Assembly (NCBI GenBank): GCA_036873755.1
Contig: JAVTVY010039385.1
Span: forward strand, 1 to 64,000
Length of the DNA: 64,000 nucleotides
Reading direction: 5' to 3'
Source: Hanleya hanleyi
Taxonomy: Eukaryota; Mollusca; Polyplacophora; Lepidopleurida; Hanleyidae
This document shows positions 42,862 through 52,869 of this stretch, in pieces. The notes under the pieces are model-generated. The model did no database searches and had not been told where the DNA came from. It saw only the letters and a list, made by a program, of their open reading frames with translations. The position numbers were made by a program, and so were the translations under genes. Within the stretch, counting starts at the first letter, position 1; the number at the start of each line of letters is the position of its first letter.

Positions 42862-43295
42862 TTTGCAATTTCTAACTGTTCTATCGCCTTATCTATATAC
42901 CACGTTTTACCCTTGAGCTGTTTCCACTGTGCTAGAGTCAACCAGATGCCCTTTATCGTAGCTCTGTCGTTGAGAAAATACCGTAGGTCAATGCGGAGTT
43001 TACCTTTATACTCGCATACGCTTATTCTGAGACCGGCGATTAGCTGAAATTGTATCGGGTGTTTACACCCATTTACGGTTATAACCGGCTTGATAATCCG
43101 GCTATTGTTGAAGGGAGTGGGCGTGACGACCTTCCCCGTTTCGGGGTTTGTAATATTAGCGTTGATATAAAGACTATTTTCTGTGGTATGTGCCCGAGGG
43201 AGCAGACTCACTGTAGCGATACCTAAACTTAGAAAGAGTAAAATCGACATGATCTTAAGTATCACTCGTACCAGCTCTTTCCTAGACATGTTCAC
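42858..43295 (-). CDS. Membrane-anchored PC4/SUB1-like protein, 145 aa
   Basis: Residues about 8-33 form one membrane segment. The C-terminal half, 'KLRIDLRYFLND...KGIWLTLAQWKQLKG...IDKAIEQL', follows the PC4 pattern (beta strands with a D-x-R, then K-G-I-x-L-x-x-x-Q-W-x-x-L). PC4 folds bind single-stranded DNA. A PC4-like domain behind a membrane anchor is unusual. It sits 40 bases downstream of the integrase gene. Confidence 0.65.
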   Translation of the reverse strand: MNMSRKELVRVILKIMSILLFLSLGIATVSLLPRAHTTENSLYINANITNPETGKVVTPTPFNNSRIIKPVITVNGCKHPIQFQLIAGLRISVCEYKGKLRIDLRYFLNDRATIKGIWLTLAQWKQLKGKTWYIDKAIEQLEIAK

Positions 43296-43335
43296 TTCTC
43301 GAGCGTCGAATCACGAATGACTCGATGTTCCCTCG

Positions 43336-44412
43336 TCACACTCTCTTTATCTGCTCCGCCTGCACCCAGGAATTGAACGAAGAGGGCCAGCCCAACCATT
43401 TAACAAAATATTGCCTTTTTCGATTCGCTTTCCTAGTTTTCAAAAATTTTTCCACTTTATAGTAAACATCTTTCCCCTTATTAACGCTCTGTAACTCCTG
43501 TTCGTAGAACACACCCTGTAATTCTTCCCCATTAAGGTCAGACAAAACATAGACAGCCGGAACTCTGGGTATCCGAGCTGTCACCTTAAACACCTCTTCC
43601 GTCCAGTTCAGGAGGTAACCCTTGTCAAACCTTTGTTTCACCTTACTAATTCTGACTAGCTCACCTAGCTTGAACCTATATTTCTTCCTCTTGGGCGAAA
43701 CTCCGTATAAACGTTCCCTCACCTTTTTTTCATTCCGGGTGTTGACTTCTACAGGGGCCATGCCTATACTACGATGATAGGACAAATTATAACCATTCAT
43801 CAACTTTGGCAAAACGCCTATATAACGTCTGGTATTCTTCACGGAGAAATATTGGAATAATTTTCTCTGTATCGTCCGGTGAAAGCGTTCAATTATGGAG
43901 GCCTTATTCTCCGACTTGGTATGAAAAAAATAAATGGGCTTCGATTTGAGAAAAGACTGGAACTTTTTGTTCAAAAATTCCGTCCCTTGGTCAGTCTGAA
44001 GATATACGGGTTGAGGGGCATTTTTAAGGATTTTTTTGAAGGCGTTTATAACGTATTCGGAGGATTTCCTTTTTACATACGCTACCCACGCATATTTGGA
44101 GAATATGTCTATACAGGTTAGTAGATACTTGTTATCATCGTTATATTTTGATAACCAACTCATATCCACCAAATCCGCTTGATATTGAAACGCTATACCC
44201 TGAGATACCGTCTTGTTGCGGGGGAATTTGCGTTTCACCCCTTTATGTAATGTGTACGCATCTTGCGCACTTAACCAGTCTTTGATTCGTCGATACGTTA
44301 ACGATTTCCCATCCTCTTTCGCTTTATCGTATATACGTTTTACCCCGCTAAAGGCTACATCACTATCCGGTTCGTAAAACAAAGATCTCAGATACTCTTC
44401 TACTGAAACCAT
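43336..44412 (-). CDS. int: Retroviral-type integrase with C-terminal chromodomain, 358 aa
   Basis: The catalytic triad is present: Asp80 in 'YQADLVDM', Asp141 in 'QTDQGTEF' and Glu175 in 'IIERFHRT', with a D-x33-E gap. Other rve-fold marks are 'YLLTCIDIFSKYAWV' and 'YNLSYHRSIGMAPVEV'. An SH3-like segment follows. The last 43 residues, with 'YFVKWLGWPSSFNSWVQ', are a chromodomain with its aromatic residues kept (Tyr-Tyr at the start, Trp in KWLGW). The enzyme would join the element's ends to host DNA; the chromodomain may guide it to methylated histone. The frame is intact. Confidence 0.95.
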   Translation of the reverse strand: MVSVEEYLRSLFYEPDSDVAFSGVKRIYDKAKEDGKSLTYRRIKDWLSAQDAYTLHKGVKRKFPRNKTVSQGIAFQYQADLVDMSWLSKYNDDNKYLLTCIDIFSKYAWVAYVKRKSSEYVINAFKKILKNAPQPVYLQTDQGTEFLNKKFQSFLKSKPIYFFHTKSENKASIIERFHRTIQRKLFQYFSVKNTRRYIGVLPKLMNGYNLSYHRSIGMAPVEVNTRNEKKVRERLYGVSPKRKKYRFKLGELVRISKVKQRFDKGYLLNWTEEVFKVTARIPRVPAVYVLSDLNGEELQGVFYEQELQSVNKGKDVYYKVEKFLKTRKANRKRQYFVKWLGWPSSFNSWVQAEQIKRV

Positions 44413-44679
44413 GTCTTAACCCTATGAAAAGGAGGGAGGGGAATGACGCTAGACAACATTCATACAACATATATAAAAGGCAAAGACGATATTTTCAATC
44501 AGATAGGGTTATTTATTAATTTTTTTTTCAAAAATGGCATAAATGATAGTATACACAACAAATCCATGAGTTTTCAAGTGTTCGTAAAGCTCATGATTTT
44601 CCAAACGTTCGTACAGTCCATAATCACAAATGTTCATAAAGTCCATAATGTAGTAGAGAACGGTATTCCTCTGTTTTAT
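44413..44679. other. Intergenic: integrase promoter region and short repeats
   Basis: The segment at 44570-44660 contains repeats of tgttcgta/aag...cc(a/t)aa/taatg type. A TATA-like block lies at 44468-44477. Confidence 0.5.
44468..44477 (-). promoter_or_regulatory. TATA box of the integrase gene
   Basis: On minus the sequence reads TTTATATATG, about 56 bases before the integrase ATG at 44412. The position resembles that of the TATA box of the CARD gene. Confidence 0.5.
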
Positions 44680-45585
44680 TCACTCCCTGTATAACTTCAA
44701 AAGGGCGTGTGTCAGTCTTTCATTCAGTTCCGGTTGACGGAACTTTTCCTTCCAGTCTTCCGTTTGAAATTTCCACAGATACACCTGGTGTACATTCTCT
44801 CCTTTGTCTAACACCTCTGTTTCGAAATTGCTCATTACACCTTTCATCTCGACCATCTCTATGGCTTGATCCAGATGCCCGTAAACTCGTTCCTGGGGTG
44901 ATGACATCAAACACGAGTGTCTTCTTTGGCTGGGATGTTCGAATTTACACCCATCACAGTGCCTCTGCGTCAGTTCCTCTAACAGCGGTAGCACTGCTTT
45001 GGCAAAGCATTTTACCATTAGGTCCTCCATAAGGTCTTTCCTGGTGGTGTCATAACAGAAGTAGGCTTTTTCATTCTCTGGTAAGAAAAAGCAGGCATCC
45101 TCGTCAGCACCCCCGTGTTTCAAGTCGTAGTCCAGGCTCTCTTGGAATTCGTGGAGCTTGTCCCAAGCATTTTTCCGCAGCACCAACCCTGTGCGACTGG
45201 GATACAAACGGTCAACGTTAAAATTCCCGTTACGCCATTTACGGATATGGACGGAGCATTCGTCTCTGAACACAGCAGCATTCACATAAACATTGTTCGC
45301 CAGCCGTATCGGGGCTTGTGACGTCACCCCGTTATTCAAGCAGTTGTCAATTTCCTGTTTAACCTCCTTCAATTTATTCCAGGCTATAGTTGACAATTTT
45401 ACAGTTCTTCTGATGCGATTACATTCGCATTCCTGGGAGTACCCAATCTCGATGTAACCGAATCCATATTCGCAATATCCAGGACTAGACTCGACAAAGA
45501 CCTTGGCGTAGAGCTCTTCATTCAAATTATACATCTTCTTTTCAATTCTTTCGTAGACGTTGCGTAGAAAATACGATACACACAT
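44680..45585 (-). CDS. Protein with two PC4/SUB1-like domains, 301 aa
   Basis: Two segments follow the PC4 plan: residues about 25-85, ending 'RTVKLSTIAWNKLKEVKQEID', and about 95-155, with 'SVHIRKWRNGNF' and 'RTGLVLRKNAWDKLHEF'. The C-terminal third has a Cys/His cluster (HCDGCKFEHPSQRRHSC, residues about 209-225) that could bind zinc. I associate this Cys/His plan with Polinton-type elements. A second in-frame Met lies at residue 18. Single-stranded DNA binding, perhaps in replication, is inferred. Confidence 0.65.
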   Translation of the reverse strand: MCVSYFLRNVYERIEKKMYNLNEELYAKVFVESSPGYCEYGFGYIEIGYSQECECNRIRRTVKLSTIAWNKLKEVKQEIDNCLNNGVTSQAPIRLANNVYVNAAVFRDECSVHIRKWRNGNFNVDRLYPSRTGLVLRKNAWDKLHEFQESLDYDLKHGGADEDACFFLPENEKAYFCYDTTRKDLMEDLMVKCFAKAVLPLLEELTQRHCDGCKFEHPSQRRHSCLMSSPQERVYGHLDQAIEMVEMKGVMSNFETEVLDKGENVHQVYLWKFQTEDWKEKFRQPELNERLTHALLKLYRE

Positions 45586-45680
45586 GTATTATTCAGTACA
45601 GTCTCTGGTGAAGGTAAATGTAGAAGCTTGTTGTCACGTGGTCAGTGAGAATACAGGTAACAGCACCTCGGAATCACGGT

Positions 45681-45689
45681 GTTTTATAG
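45681..45689 (-). promoter_or_regulatory. TATA box of the two-PC4 gene
   Basis: CTATAAAAC on minus lies about 96 bases before the ATG at 45585. It has a gtcacatgac E-box-like palindrome just upstream (about 45697-45706) and a CACGTG at about 45637. Confidence 0.5.
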
Positions 45690-45860
45690 AACTGGTCATG
45701 TGACCAATTGGGGGTATAAAAATATTGGAGTTATACATGTACAATAGAAGAGGAACAGGTCATGTGATTTTGGTACCAGCCAGCTTTGTGGGGCAAAAGG
45801 CCCTGGATACATGTACTCCAGTTCTGTCAGTATTATACGGTTCAATGCAGAATAGTGTGT
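45690..45860. repeat. Internal fragment of the element's terminal repeat
   Basis: ggtcatgtga...ttttggtaccagcc...gg.ccctggatacatgta matches the left terminal repeat (28667-28737) but not the right one. A piece of the left end has therefore been copied to the interior of the right arm. Confidence 0.6.
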
Positions 45861-45986
45861 AAAAGAAAATATTTTTCTATTGTCTGTTCGTTCCACGCCA
45901 GTGGAGATAAGAATCCAACTGTGCCCAGAACATGTGGGGCTATAATTGGAAGGCTGTTACCTTTCCTCTATACATGTATTGGGCGA

Positions 45987-46505
45987 TTATTGTTCAGGGC
46001 AAAGATGACCAACGTGCATTTGTAAATTACTGGGACAGTCACAGCATGAATCCAAACAGTACCAACCACCTTTCTGGCTATAGCAGGCCCCACAGACACA
46101 TTGATCTAAACAAATCCATTCTAGACAGAACTCACATCTAAGTAAATACACATTTCTGTCTGAACAGCGAGCACATGGGGGGGGGGTGAACTCGGACATC
46201 TGCAAGTATAAAATATGATATTCAATTATTCCCGAATAAAAAAGTCATGATTTAATATTATTTCAAGATATCGAATGATAACCAACCTTATGCGTGATGC
46301 ATGGCTCTGTTGAACTGATAGTATCAGTCTCCTCTTCGGACTCCGATTCATCATTGGTGCGAAGCTCCCATTCACCGATAACTTCTTCTTCTCCCCTGTT
46401 GTCTCTTCTTAAAAGCTCTGTATGAATCCTTCGCTTGTGATCCTCAATCTCGTCATATGATTCAAAGTCTAAACCGCAATAGTCGCAAACGATCACCCAA
46501 GACAT
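45987..46505 (-). CDS. Right-end zinc-finger protein (two exons, 143 aa)
   Basis: Exon 1 is 46505-46287 and exon 2 is 46199-45987. The acceptor is TTGCAG; the donor GTTGGT is weak but keeps phase 0. The N-terminus is a C2H2 finger (CDYC, then HKRRIH, residues 7-28), then an acidic linker (about 40-65). The C-terminus is a Cys-rich domain (CARC, CEFC, CLDQCVCGAC, CLDSCCDC). The plan is the same as the left-end gene at 29896-30694. The role is unknown. A stop follows the exon 1 frame at once if the intron is not removed. Confidence 0.62.
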
Positions 46506-46773
46506 TTTTTCTTTTCTTTTTTCAAAGCAAATCCGCTAGGAAAATATGGGTAAAACCTGTGCCTCACACTTTTCTGACCAGTTCTTAACAGAAAAAGAGT
46601 GGAAAACCTCTGTGGATGTATTACTTTAGTTTAACTTCACTAGACTATACAGTATGTGAGTTAGCTTCACACACACACATACTGTATACATGTATCTCAC
46701 CCCTGTATGACCCTATGTTAAGCATTATTCAACTATTTCAAGGCCATTCATTGTTGAAAAGCATTCATCCATG
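46506..46773. other. Non-coding, between right zinc-finger gene and right terminal repeat
   Basis: It contains a cacacacacata run at about 46669. It is presumably the promoter side of the right zinc-finger gene, though no TATA box is evident. Confidence 0.5.
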
Positions 46774-46960
46774 CCCTCTATTGTAACCCCTTTAAAGTAC
46801 ATGTATTACCTTTAACGCAGTATACATGTATGGGGCAATACACACCTTTCTTTTTAACATCAAAGAATATACATGTATTTCTACATACACGATTTCTCAA
46901 ATACGGCTGGCACCAAATGATGACGTCATGTCACGTGATCAGGTCACACAGAGGTCATTT
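46774..46960. repeat. Right terminal repeat of the Polinton
   Basis: The reverse complement matches 28651-28837 and, for the gaaatc...tgtatgtagaaatacatg part, the outer left copy at about 28511-28540 better still. It holds one TGACGTCA (46921-46928) and the word ggctggcaccaaatga. Confidence 0.82.
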
Positions 46961-47001
46961 GGGGGTATAGGGTTGGGGGTATAGGGTTGGGGGTATAGGG
47001 T
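46961..47001. repeat. 14-bp G-rich tandem repeat at the right end
   Basis: gggggtatagggtt occurs three times (the third copy incomplete) directly outside the right terminal repeat. It has no matching array on the left end. It could form G-quadruplexes on this strand. Confidence 0.9.
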
Positions 47002-47685
47002 CAACTAAAAATAAGGTGATTGTCCAGTCGAGAGGATGAGTAGATTAAACACCAGCACCATTCGTCATCATCAAAATCAAAAAAATTTCTTGGATTTTAA
47101 CAATTGTCAGCTATGCACGGGCCTAAACACATACCAGTGTATTCGCTCGACATGTGAAGCCAGTCGAGCAGTGACAAGCTTTTGGAATGGTGATGTTTCT
47201 TTGGTCATCAGTGCTGGATGAAGCGCGTCATCTTTGATTTTCTAGCCATGTCCTGGTATGTCTGGCGTGTTAGACGTAGGTGGAAGCCCTTCAGCCTCTG
47301 CTGCTTTTGTAAGAAGCTACCCTGCTGGGTACGAGTTTTCAGACTGGATGCAAAGGGTTCACATTTTTCTGGGTGATAAGTGTCTCCGGCGACTCGTTAT
47401 ATCAATGTTGCTTCAGGACCTTGAGTCCTTGGTGCTGCTGCTAGGAACGTCCAGTGAGACCTATCTGACAGTTCCAGAGAGAGAAGTCTCACCCTGTCAG
47501 TACGTGATAGGCAGAGAGTGTGCAATGCTTTGGACCCAGCCATTATGTTGGGGAATTCATTGGTTGGGATGTCATTTTCTTCATCAGTTCTGGACCGAAC
47601 ATGTTCTCATCCCAGTGCCCTAAAAGGGGTGATGTCGTCGGAGTTAGTGTCGGGGTCACCCTGATCGCAAGACTTTCAGTTCTAA
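47002..47685. other. Unassigned sequence right of the Polinton
   Basis: Frames of 60-120 codons occur (47036, 47258) without known motifs. Base composition is more GC-balanced than the surroundings and stays open in parts of several frames, so a degraded gene or transposon piece is possible. It is not the missing end of the LINE. Confidence 0.4.
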
Positions 47686-48260
47686 TTACAACACATATAA
47701 GAGAAGTGGGAAGAGGTGCCGACTGCTGACAGAGCCACATGACTTCACAGTATAGTCTTCCGGTTAAGCTATTCTAAAGCACATTCTTGATAGGTGTTGT
47801 ATCTCAGGTACGCTTTTATTGTACATGTTCATGTGGCAACTTGGATGATATGACCACACGGCCCCTAGCACCGGCATAAGCGGTATTAGATACAAACCTA
47901 GAGAGCTAAGATGGAAACGCTCGGACAACTCGTATATTGGTAATTGGTGAGCTGTTTCGCTGTGACAACTCGTACACTGGAGATTGGTGAGCTGTATCGT
48001 CGTCAGAGGAAAATGACGGCATTTAGCACAAAAAACTAGTCTGTAATGCCCGATGTCGACCCAGCAAGACTTCCCACAAATGCAGCTCACCAATTACCAA
48101 TATACGAGTTGTCAGAGCATTTCCATCATAGCTGTCTAGATTTGTGTCTAATCTCGGGGACGAAACGTCCACCAGCAGAATCTCGCCATATACAGGTAAA
48201 AATTACAACACATATAAGGGAAGAGGTGCCGACATACTGACAGAGCCACATGACTTCACA
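47686..48260 (+). repeat. Repeat R500, copy at 47.7 kb (rearranged)
   Basis: It begins ttacaacacatataagagaag and ends in a partial second unit (48206-48260), as in the LINE copy. Between 48072 and 48152 a piece is inverted relative to the family (cagctcaccaattaccaa...ttgtgtctaat). The gacgaaacgtccaccagcag box at 48161-48180 is present. Confidence 0.82.
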
Positions 48261-49994
48261 ATTTCAAAGGTTACATTCTTGGTTGTGCGGCAGCATCTTT
48301 TTGACGGTTTCCTCGTGCTATCAGTGTCTCGGTGACCCCATATATAACCACGCGACGTTCCAAACATGCAAACCATCTTTATCCTTAACGGAATGGCAGA
48401 TGGTCATGGGCAACACCCTACTACCAGGTTAGGGTCAACCCATACCTTCCCATACAAGCGTTTTTTAAGGAAAGTTTCATAATTCCGGTAGTGAACTGAT
48501 CCTTTTGACGAAGAAATATGGGTATAATGCCACTTCAAATCCTGAGATAGTTACAATTCTATAATATGCAAAACAAGAAATTTCACCTTTAGCTAAAAAT
48601 GTTATTTTTTTGTTCCATTTTCCAAGCATTCACATGAAATCCTTGCACCTACTCAGAGGTAAAACTGTTTGGTAAAGTCACTAAACTCGTGATTTCTGCC
48701 GAACTGTGAGATTTTTAAATAAACGTAATTTCTAAAAGTACCATCCTGAAATGAAGTTTTATTATTTGACGCATCTTTTCGTGTTACTGATTAATTATTG
48801 GTAGCGAGTTTTCAATGGAAATACACTGAGAAAGTAGCAAAACTTGCGTGTTCGATTTTTTTAAATAATTAATTGATGCAATACCCAGAATGTGAACTCT
48901 TCAATGTGTTTTTCAGAGATGCGAATAGATATTAGTGTCCTATTCCAACTATTAATTTATCATTAAAAGTGCATTCGATCTTGGTAATATCAGACATTGA
49001 TATACCGCACTGTAACGGTTGATCCTAACCTGTTCACTATTTATAAGATCTCGATATTTTCGCGTGGTACATGTAGGTCTTTTCGCGGGACGTGGATTGA
49101 GTTCAAAATGAATCCCAACGTCCCCACAGCGCATGCTTCGGTTCACGGGTTCACTCCACTAAATGTCCATGCCCCCAATTGAGGAAGTCGACCTTTACGA
49201 CGTAGCTATGACGTATACGGACACCATCCCCCCCCCCCACACCGCGTCGTTTGAACCCGACCGAATAACTCCTTCAGTTGGCACATGAACGAACTACTTT
49301 CCTTATGGTGGGCCATTTAAACGGCGGAAGTAATGTCAAGATCATTCTTCTAAACGCTAGGTCAACAGAGGTATAATGCAGAATTGAAATGTAATCCGAA
49401 CTTTCCACAAACATCGCTTTTACTATCTATGATGTCACTTCCGGTGGTGTGCTGCTTGGGCGGGAATCCTGTCCTAAAATCTGAGTGGTAGCTGAGGTAT
49501 TATTATGGCCCCAGTGAGGTGGTTGAATGTATCCGTGTATTGAAATAATCAAGTCTCATCGATTTTGTCTCTTATTCCTCAGATGTGGTGACGGTTTGAT
49601 ATTCAGCCGATCCGCGGGATTCGAGACGAGAGGCGCAGAGGTATTCAGTCCTTACTTTGATGCCTTCAAGCTCCATGGAGGCGACAACATCCAGTTCCAA
49701 TGCAACTTCACTGCATGTGCAACAAACTGCGACGGGGTAATTGAAAAGTTGTTGCTCAAAACTTAAGTAACGCAATTTCAAGCAAAACTTTAGTCCAATT
49801 CCAGCTTTCGTTAAGGGGGTCCTTCAGGTACACGGGGCACCCTAATTGAAAAAAAACATTGGTATGATAAGGACAAATGCAATATATTTGGTGATTATAG
49901 TATAATATACCGAAATATTCCTCATACCATGCTGAACACAAATGTGATATTATTTAGATATTCAATGCGGTATAAAGAGTACAATTACAGAAAC
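48261..49994. other. No gene seen
   Basis: AT-rich sequence with a poly-C run at about 49228. Short frames (60-80 codons) have no supporting signal. Confidence 0.45.
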
Positions 49995-50265
49995 AAACCT
50001 CTAGGGATCGTTTCCATTAATCGTTTTTTCTTCAGTCGCGATTTTTCTTCAGTTTTCTCGATTGAAAAACGATCATTCGCGAATTAGTCGCGAGGATATC
50101 GAGAAAAAAAATGAGAAAAAACGATTCAACCTTTTCTGAAAAAACCCACGCTCTCGCGATATCGTTTTTGAATCGTTTACCCATGCGCGATCCGTTCTTG
50201 ATCGCGAATCTTCAATCGCGAGGGAATCGGTTTTTTCAAGGTGCGAGAGAATCGTGAGGCGGAGT
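49995..50265. repeat. CpG-rich foldback-like repeat (tcgcga/cgattttt family), copy 1
   Basis: Starting gtttccattaatcgtttttt, it is built of tcgcga, cgattcgcga and cgtttttt words in both orientations, so it can fold on itself at many points. The same vocabulary forms 52340-52600, which ends in ataattggaaac, the inverse of this start. No coding frame is credible. Confidence 0.65.
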
Positions 50266-51530
50266 GATATCTGACACATAGGCCGTGTTGCCGTCGTAGG
50301 CCGCTCTATCCGCGAACTGGGAACTACATTTAATGCTGGTTGCGGATTTGTCGATGGAAAACCTATATTACTATACTATACTGTATAAATGCGTAAGATA
50401 ACCGGATAATATATATGATTCACGATCTATAGTCTCCTACAAGCCGAAATAGGGCGTATGCTGGAAATATCTATACACACACCTGTGCCATACTTCCTGT
50501 GACGTCCGCGCTCAGATTTACTCTGGCGAAGAGTAAAATGACAAAATTACATGTTTATTTAATAATCGTGTGAGTCGACAATGTATTAATGTTTAGTCAT
50601 TCCCTTCATACTTCCGATAATTTCTTCATATATTCATGCAACTTGGTATAAACAATACAGGATAATAGTCGCAATATCTTGTTTTTGTAAATAGCGGGTA
50701 TAGGTCATAAGTGGATTTGAGTTCGTCGTTGATTGCATTATCAGAATGATTACGGCACAGACTTGATAGAGGTGTGAATGGGCGCATGGCGATAACCCAG
50801 AACAGCTTAGCCCTCCAGCCGAGAATTTCTAGGTTAATTAAGGTGAAAAATAGTGTAATTAAATATGTATATTTTGTTATAGTAATACATACATTAGGAA
50901 AAGATATCCATTCATGTTTTGGTACAGTTTTTACACTATTGAGATGTGAATAAGTTAAACAAAATCACCATCAAATTAATTTTATTTATTATAAGAATAT
51001 TCGCGGCAGTGATATCATATTTATATCAAATACATATCACAATGGTGATTGAATCGCATATAACGGTTGGATTCGCATATGTACAATACTTTTAATTTTA
51101 ATTTTACATCTTGATAAATGAACTATGAATGATTCCAAAGGGAAGCTCAAGCCAGAAACCAACTGAATATTATATAATTTCATCTCTTACTGGATTAACC
51201 TTCTCGTCCGAGTAGATCATCGGTTAAAGATTTCGTTTTTTTCTCGCAAAACTAAAGATTTAAATGTGGGATTTGAAAATCTGTCGGACATAGAAAGACG
51301 TTTTATATTCATATTTTATATTAATGCAGACATTTCACATATAGTATCATACGCGGTGAGGGGCGTTGTTTGATTCTTCAGCAACCTTGCCAAGTGACCT
51401 GAATTATACAGGGCTTTTGAAACACATCTTCGCATGGTCAAGGTTTCCTTTTTAGCCAAAGGCGAGACGTTGATATTCTTGCCAAGCAAACCGCGTTCAG
51501 CCCACTTTCAGTGTTTTCCATACTGCAATT
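50266..51530. other. No gene seen
   Basis: AT-rich sequence with no recognised repeat, RNA or frame. Confidence 0.5.
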
Positions 51531-51531
51531 A

Positions 51532-51719
51532 CCAGGCTTGTGGGATATTTGATGGTGAATGAATACGTGTATTTTCATGAAATTGTGAATAATAATCAAT
51601 ATCACCATTTTCTTTGAATCATTACTTTTATATATATATTTACCCTTTGTATTTATTAATTTTCACGATTTATTGAAAATATACGTATTCATCTACCATC
51701 AAATATCCCACAAGCCAGG
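51532..51719. mobile_element. 188-bp foldback MITE
   Basis: The ends are inverted repeats of about 45 bp with three or four differences: cc(a/t)ggcttgtgggatattt, then gatggt..atgaatacgt.tattttca. The core is AT-rich and 90 bp long. No clear target duplication could be fixed. The size and structure are those of a MITE. Confidence 0.75.
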
Positions 51720-52339
51720 CAACTGTGGGGTTTTGCACTTAGACTCCCACTTAGGGAGCCACACAACAAAACTCCAACCCAGAGAGCTCCAGAAAAGATT
51801 AATTCACACAACCAAACAAACAAGCAAAAAAATAATGACAGTTGTGAAAAGTTTTACAAATAGCCCGCGCTATATATTAATAATTAAGTGCTTTGGAAGA
51901 CTCAAAAGCCCCGTATGACAATGTTATATTCAATACATCGCCATCTATCTACACAAGCAAAATGGTGATCGTAGCGCACAAAACCACGCGGGAATAATAC
52001 CAGCTTTAAAACACAGAAATATTCAACATAATAGACGAAATTGCAAGTGCAAATGACTCTATCTGACCATACCCAGGCCTGTGTCCCGTTATAATTATAT
52101 GCATAACCATTATTCCTATGTATATATATAATTTTTTTTTTTCAATATCCCTATCGTATCCATATAACCGCCAACTGAACTGAAACACGCTATAGTTTTA
52201 CACAAGGCAAAGAAGAATGGAAAAGGAAGAAGGAAAAATGATCGAACTTTATATAGCCTGACTGAAGTGTTTATGATATAGAAACTCGAACGTGTATGCG
52301 GGTCAGTCAGGCTGAACCTTGCCGTACTACTTTAGGCTA
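51720..52339. other. No gene seen
   Basis: No recognised features other than a short AT microsatellite near 52120. Confidence 0.5.
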
Positions 52340-52600
52340 TAATCCTCGATCGTTTTTTTTTTCAATCGCTTATATTTTCTCGATTAAAAAACGATTGAGT
52401 CGCGATATCGCTTTTTATTCGCGAGAATTCTCTCGATTAAAAAACGATTGCCAACAGAAAAAAAACCCATTCGAACAGCGATCGCGAATGAATCGTTTAT
52501 TTTGAAGAAAAAAAACCATTCCGTCGCGCCTTGGAAAATCGCGACAACGAGAAAATTTGACGAAATAAACGATTCATTCGCGAACGATAATTGGAAACGG
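52340..52600. repeat. CpG-rich foldback-like repeat, copy 2
   Basis: It opens ctcgatcgtttttttttt and closes cgataattggaaac. Words tcgattaaaaaacgatt and tcgcgatatcg recur. It is related to 49995-50265 and to fragments at 4.6 and 19.0-19.3 kb. Confidence 0.65.
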
Positions 52601-52869
52601 TGCCTAAGGCGTTGCCAGAATTCAATAAAAATGCGCGCACACACACACTGTTAAAATTCAACTCTAAACACAATATACAGTCTTAGCTACAATGTAAACT
52701 ATGTTAGATATGAAAATTATGTTGATCTATTTTTTGGACGGATTTCGAAGCAATAGCCGCCGTATGGATTGATGTTGTCTGGCTGACTGGCCATTGTCAA
52801 CATTCCAAGATAAAAATTTTGTGTTCAAGGTTTGGTAAAAGTTTGAGCTCTTCTATGTATCACACAAAC

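Larger units (their letters stand above)
28430..47001. mobile_element. Integrated Polinton/Maverick (adintovirus-type) element, ~18.6 kb
   Basis: All hallmark genes are present: protein-primed family B polymerase, retroviral-type integrase, adenain-type protease, FtsK/HerA packaging ATPase, double-jelly-roll major capsid and single-jelly-roll penton. Related inverted ends of about 187 bp lie at 28651-28837 and 46774-46960. Size and gene content fit Polintons (15-20 kb). Left-arm genes are on plus and right-arm genes on minus, converging near 37 kb. The outer limits are estimates. The word gtatag at 28424-28429 and 46993-46998 is a possible 6-bp target duplication but also recurs within the right-end repeat. 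Confidence 0.92.

Noticed and set aside
44443..44694. 83-codon plus-strand gene between integrase and PC4 genes
   Set aside because: Repeat-rich AT sequence with no motif; it overlaps the promoter zone of the minus-strand integrase.
47036..47623. Continuation of the LINE or a host gene right of the Polinton
   Set aside because: No RT thumb or tail motifs in any frame, and no recognised domain.
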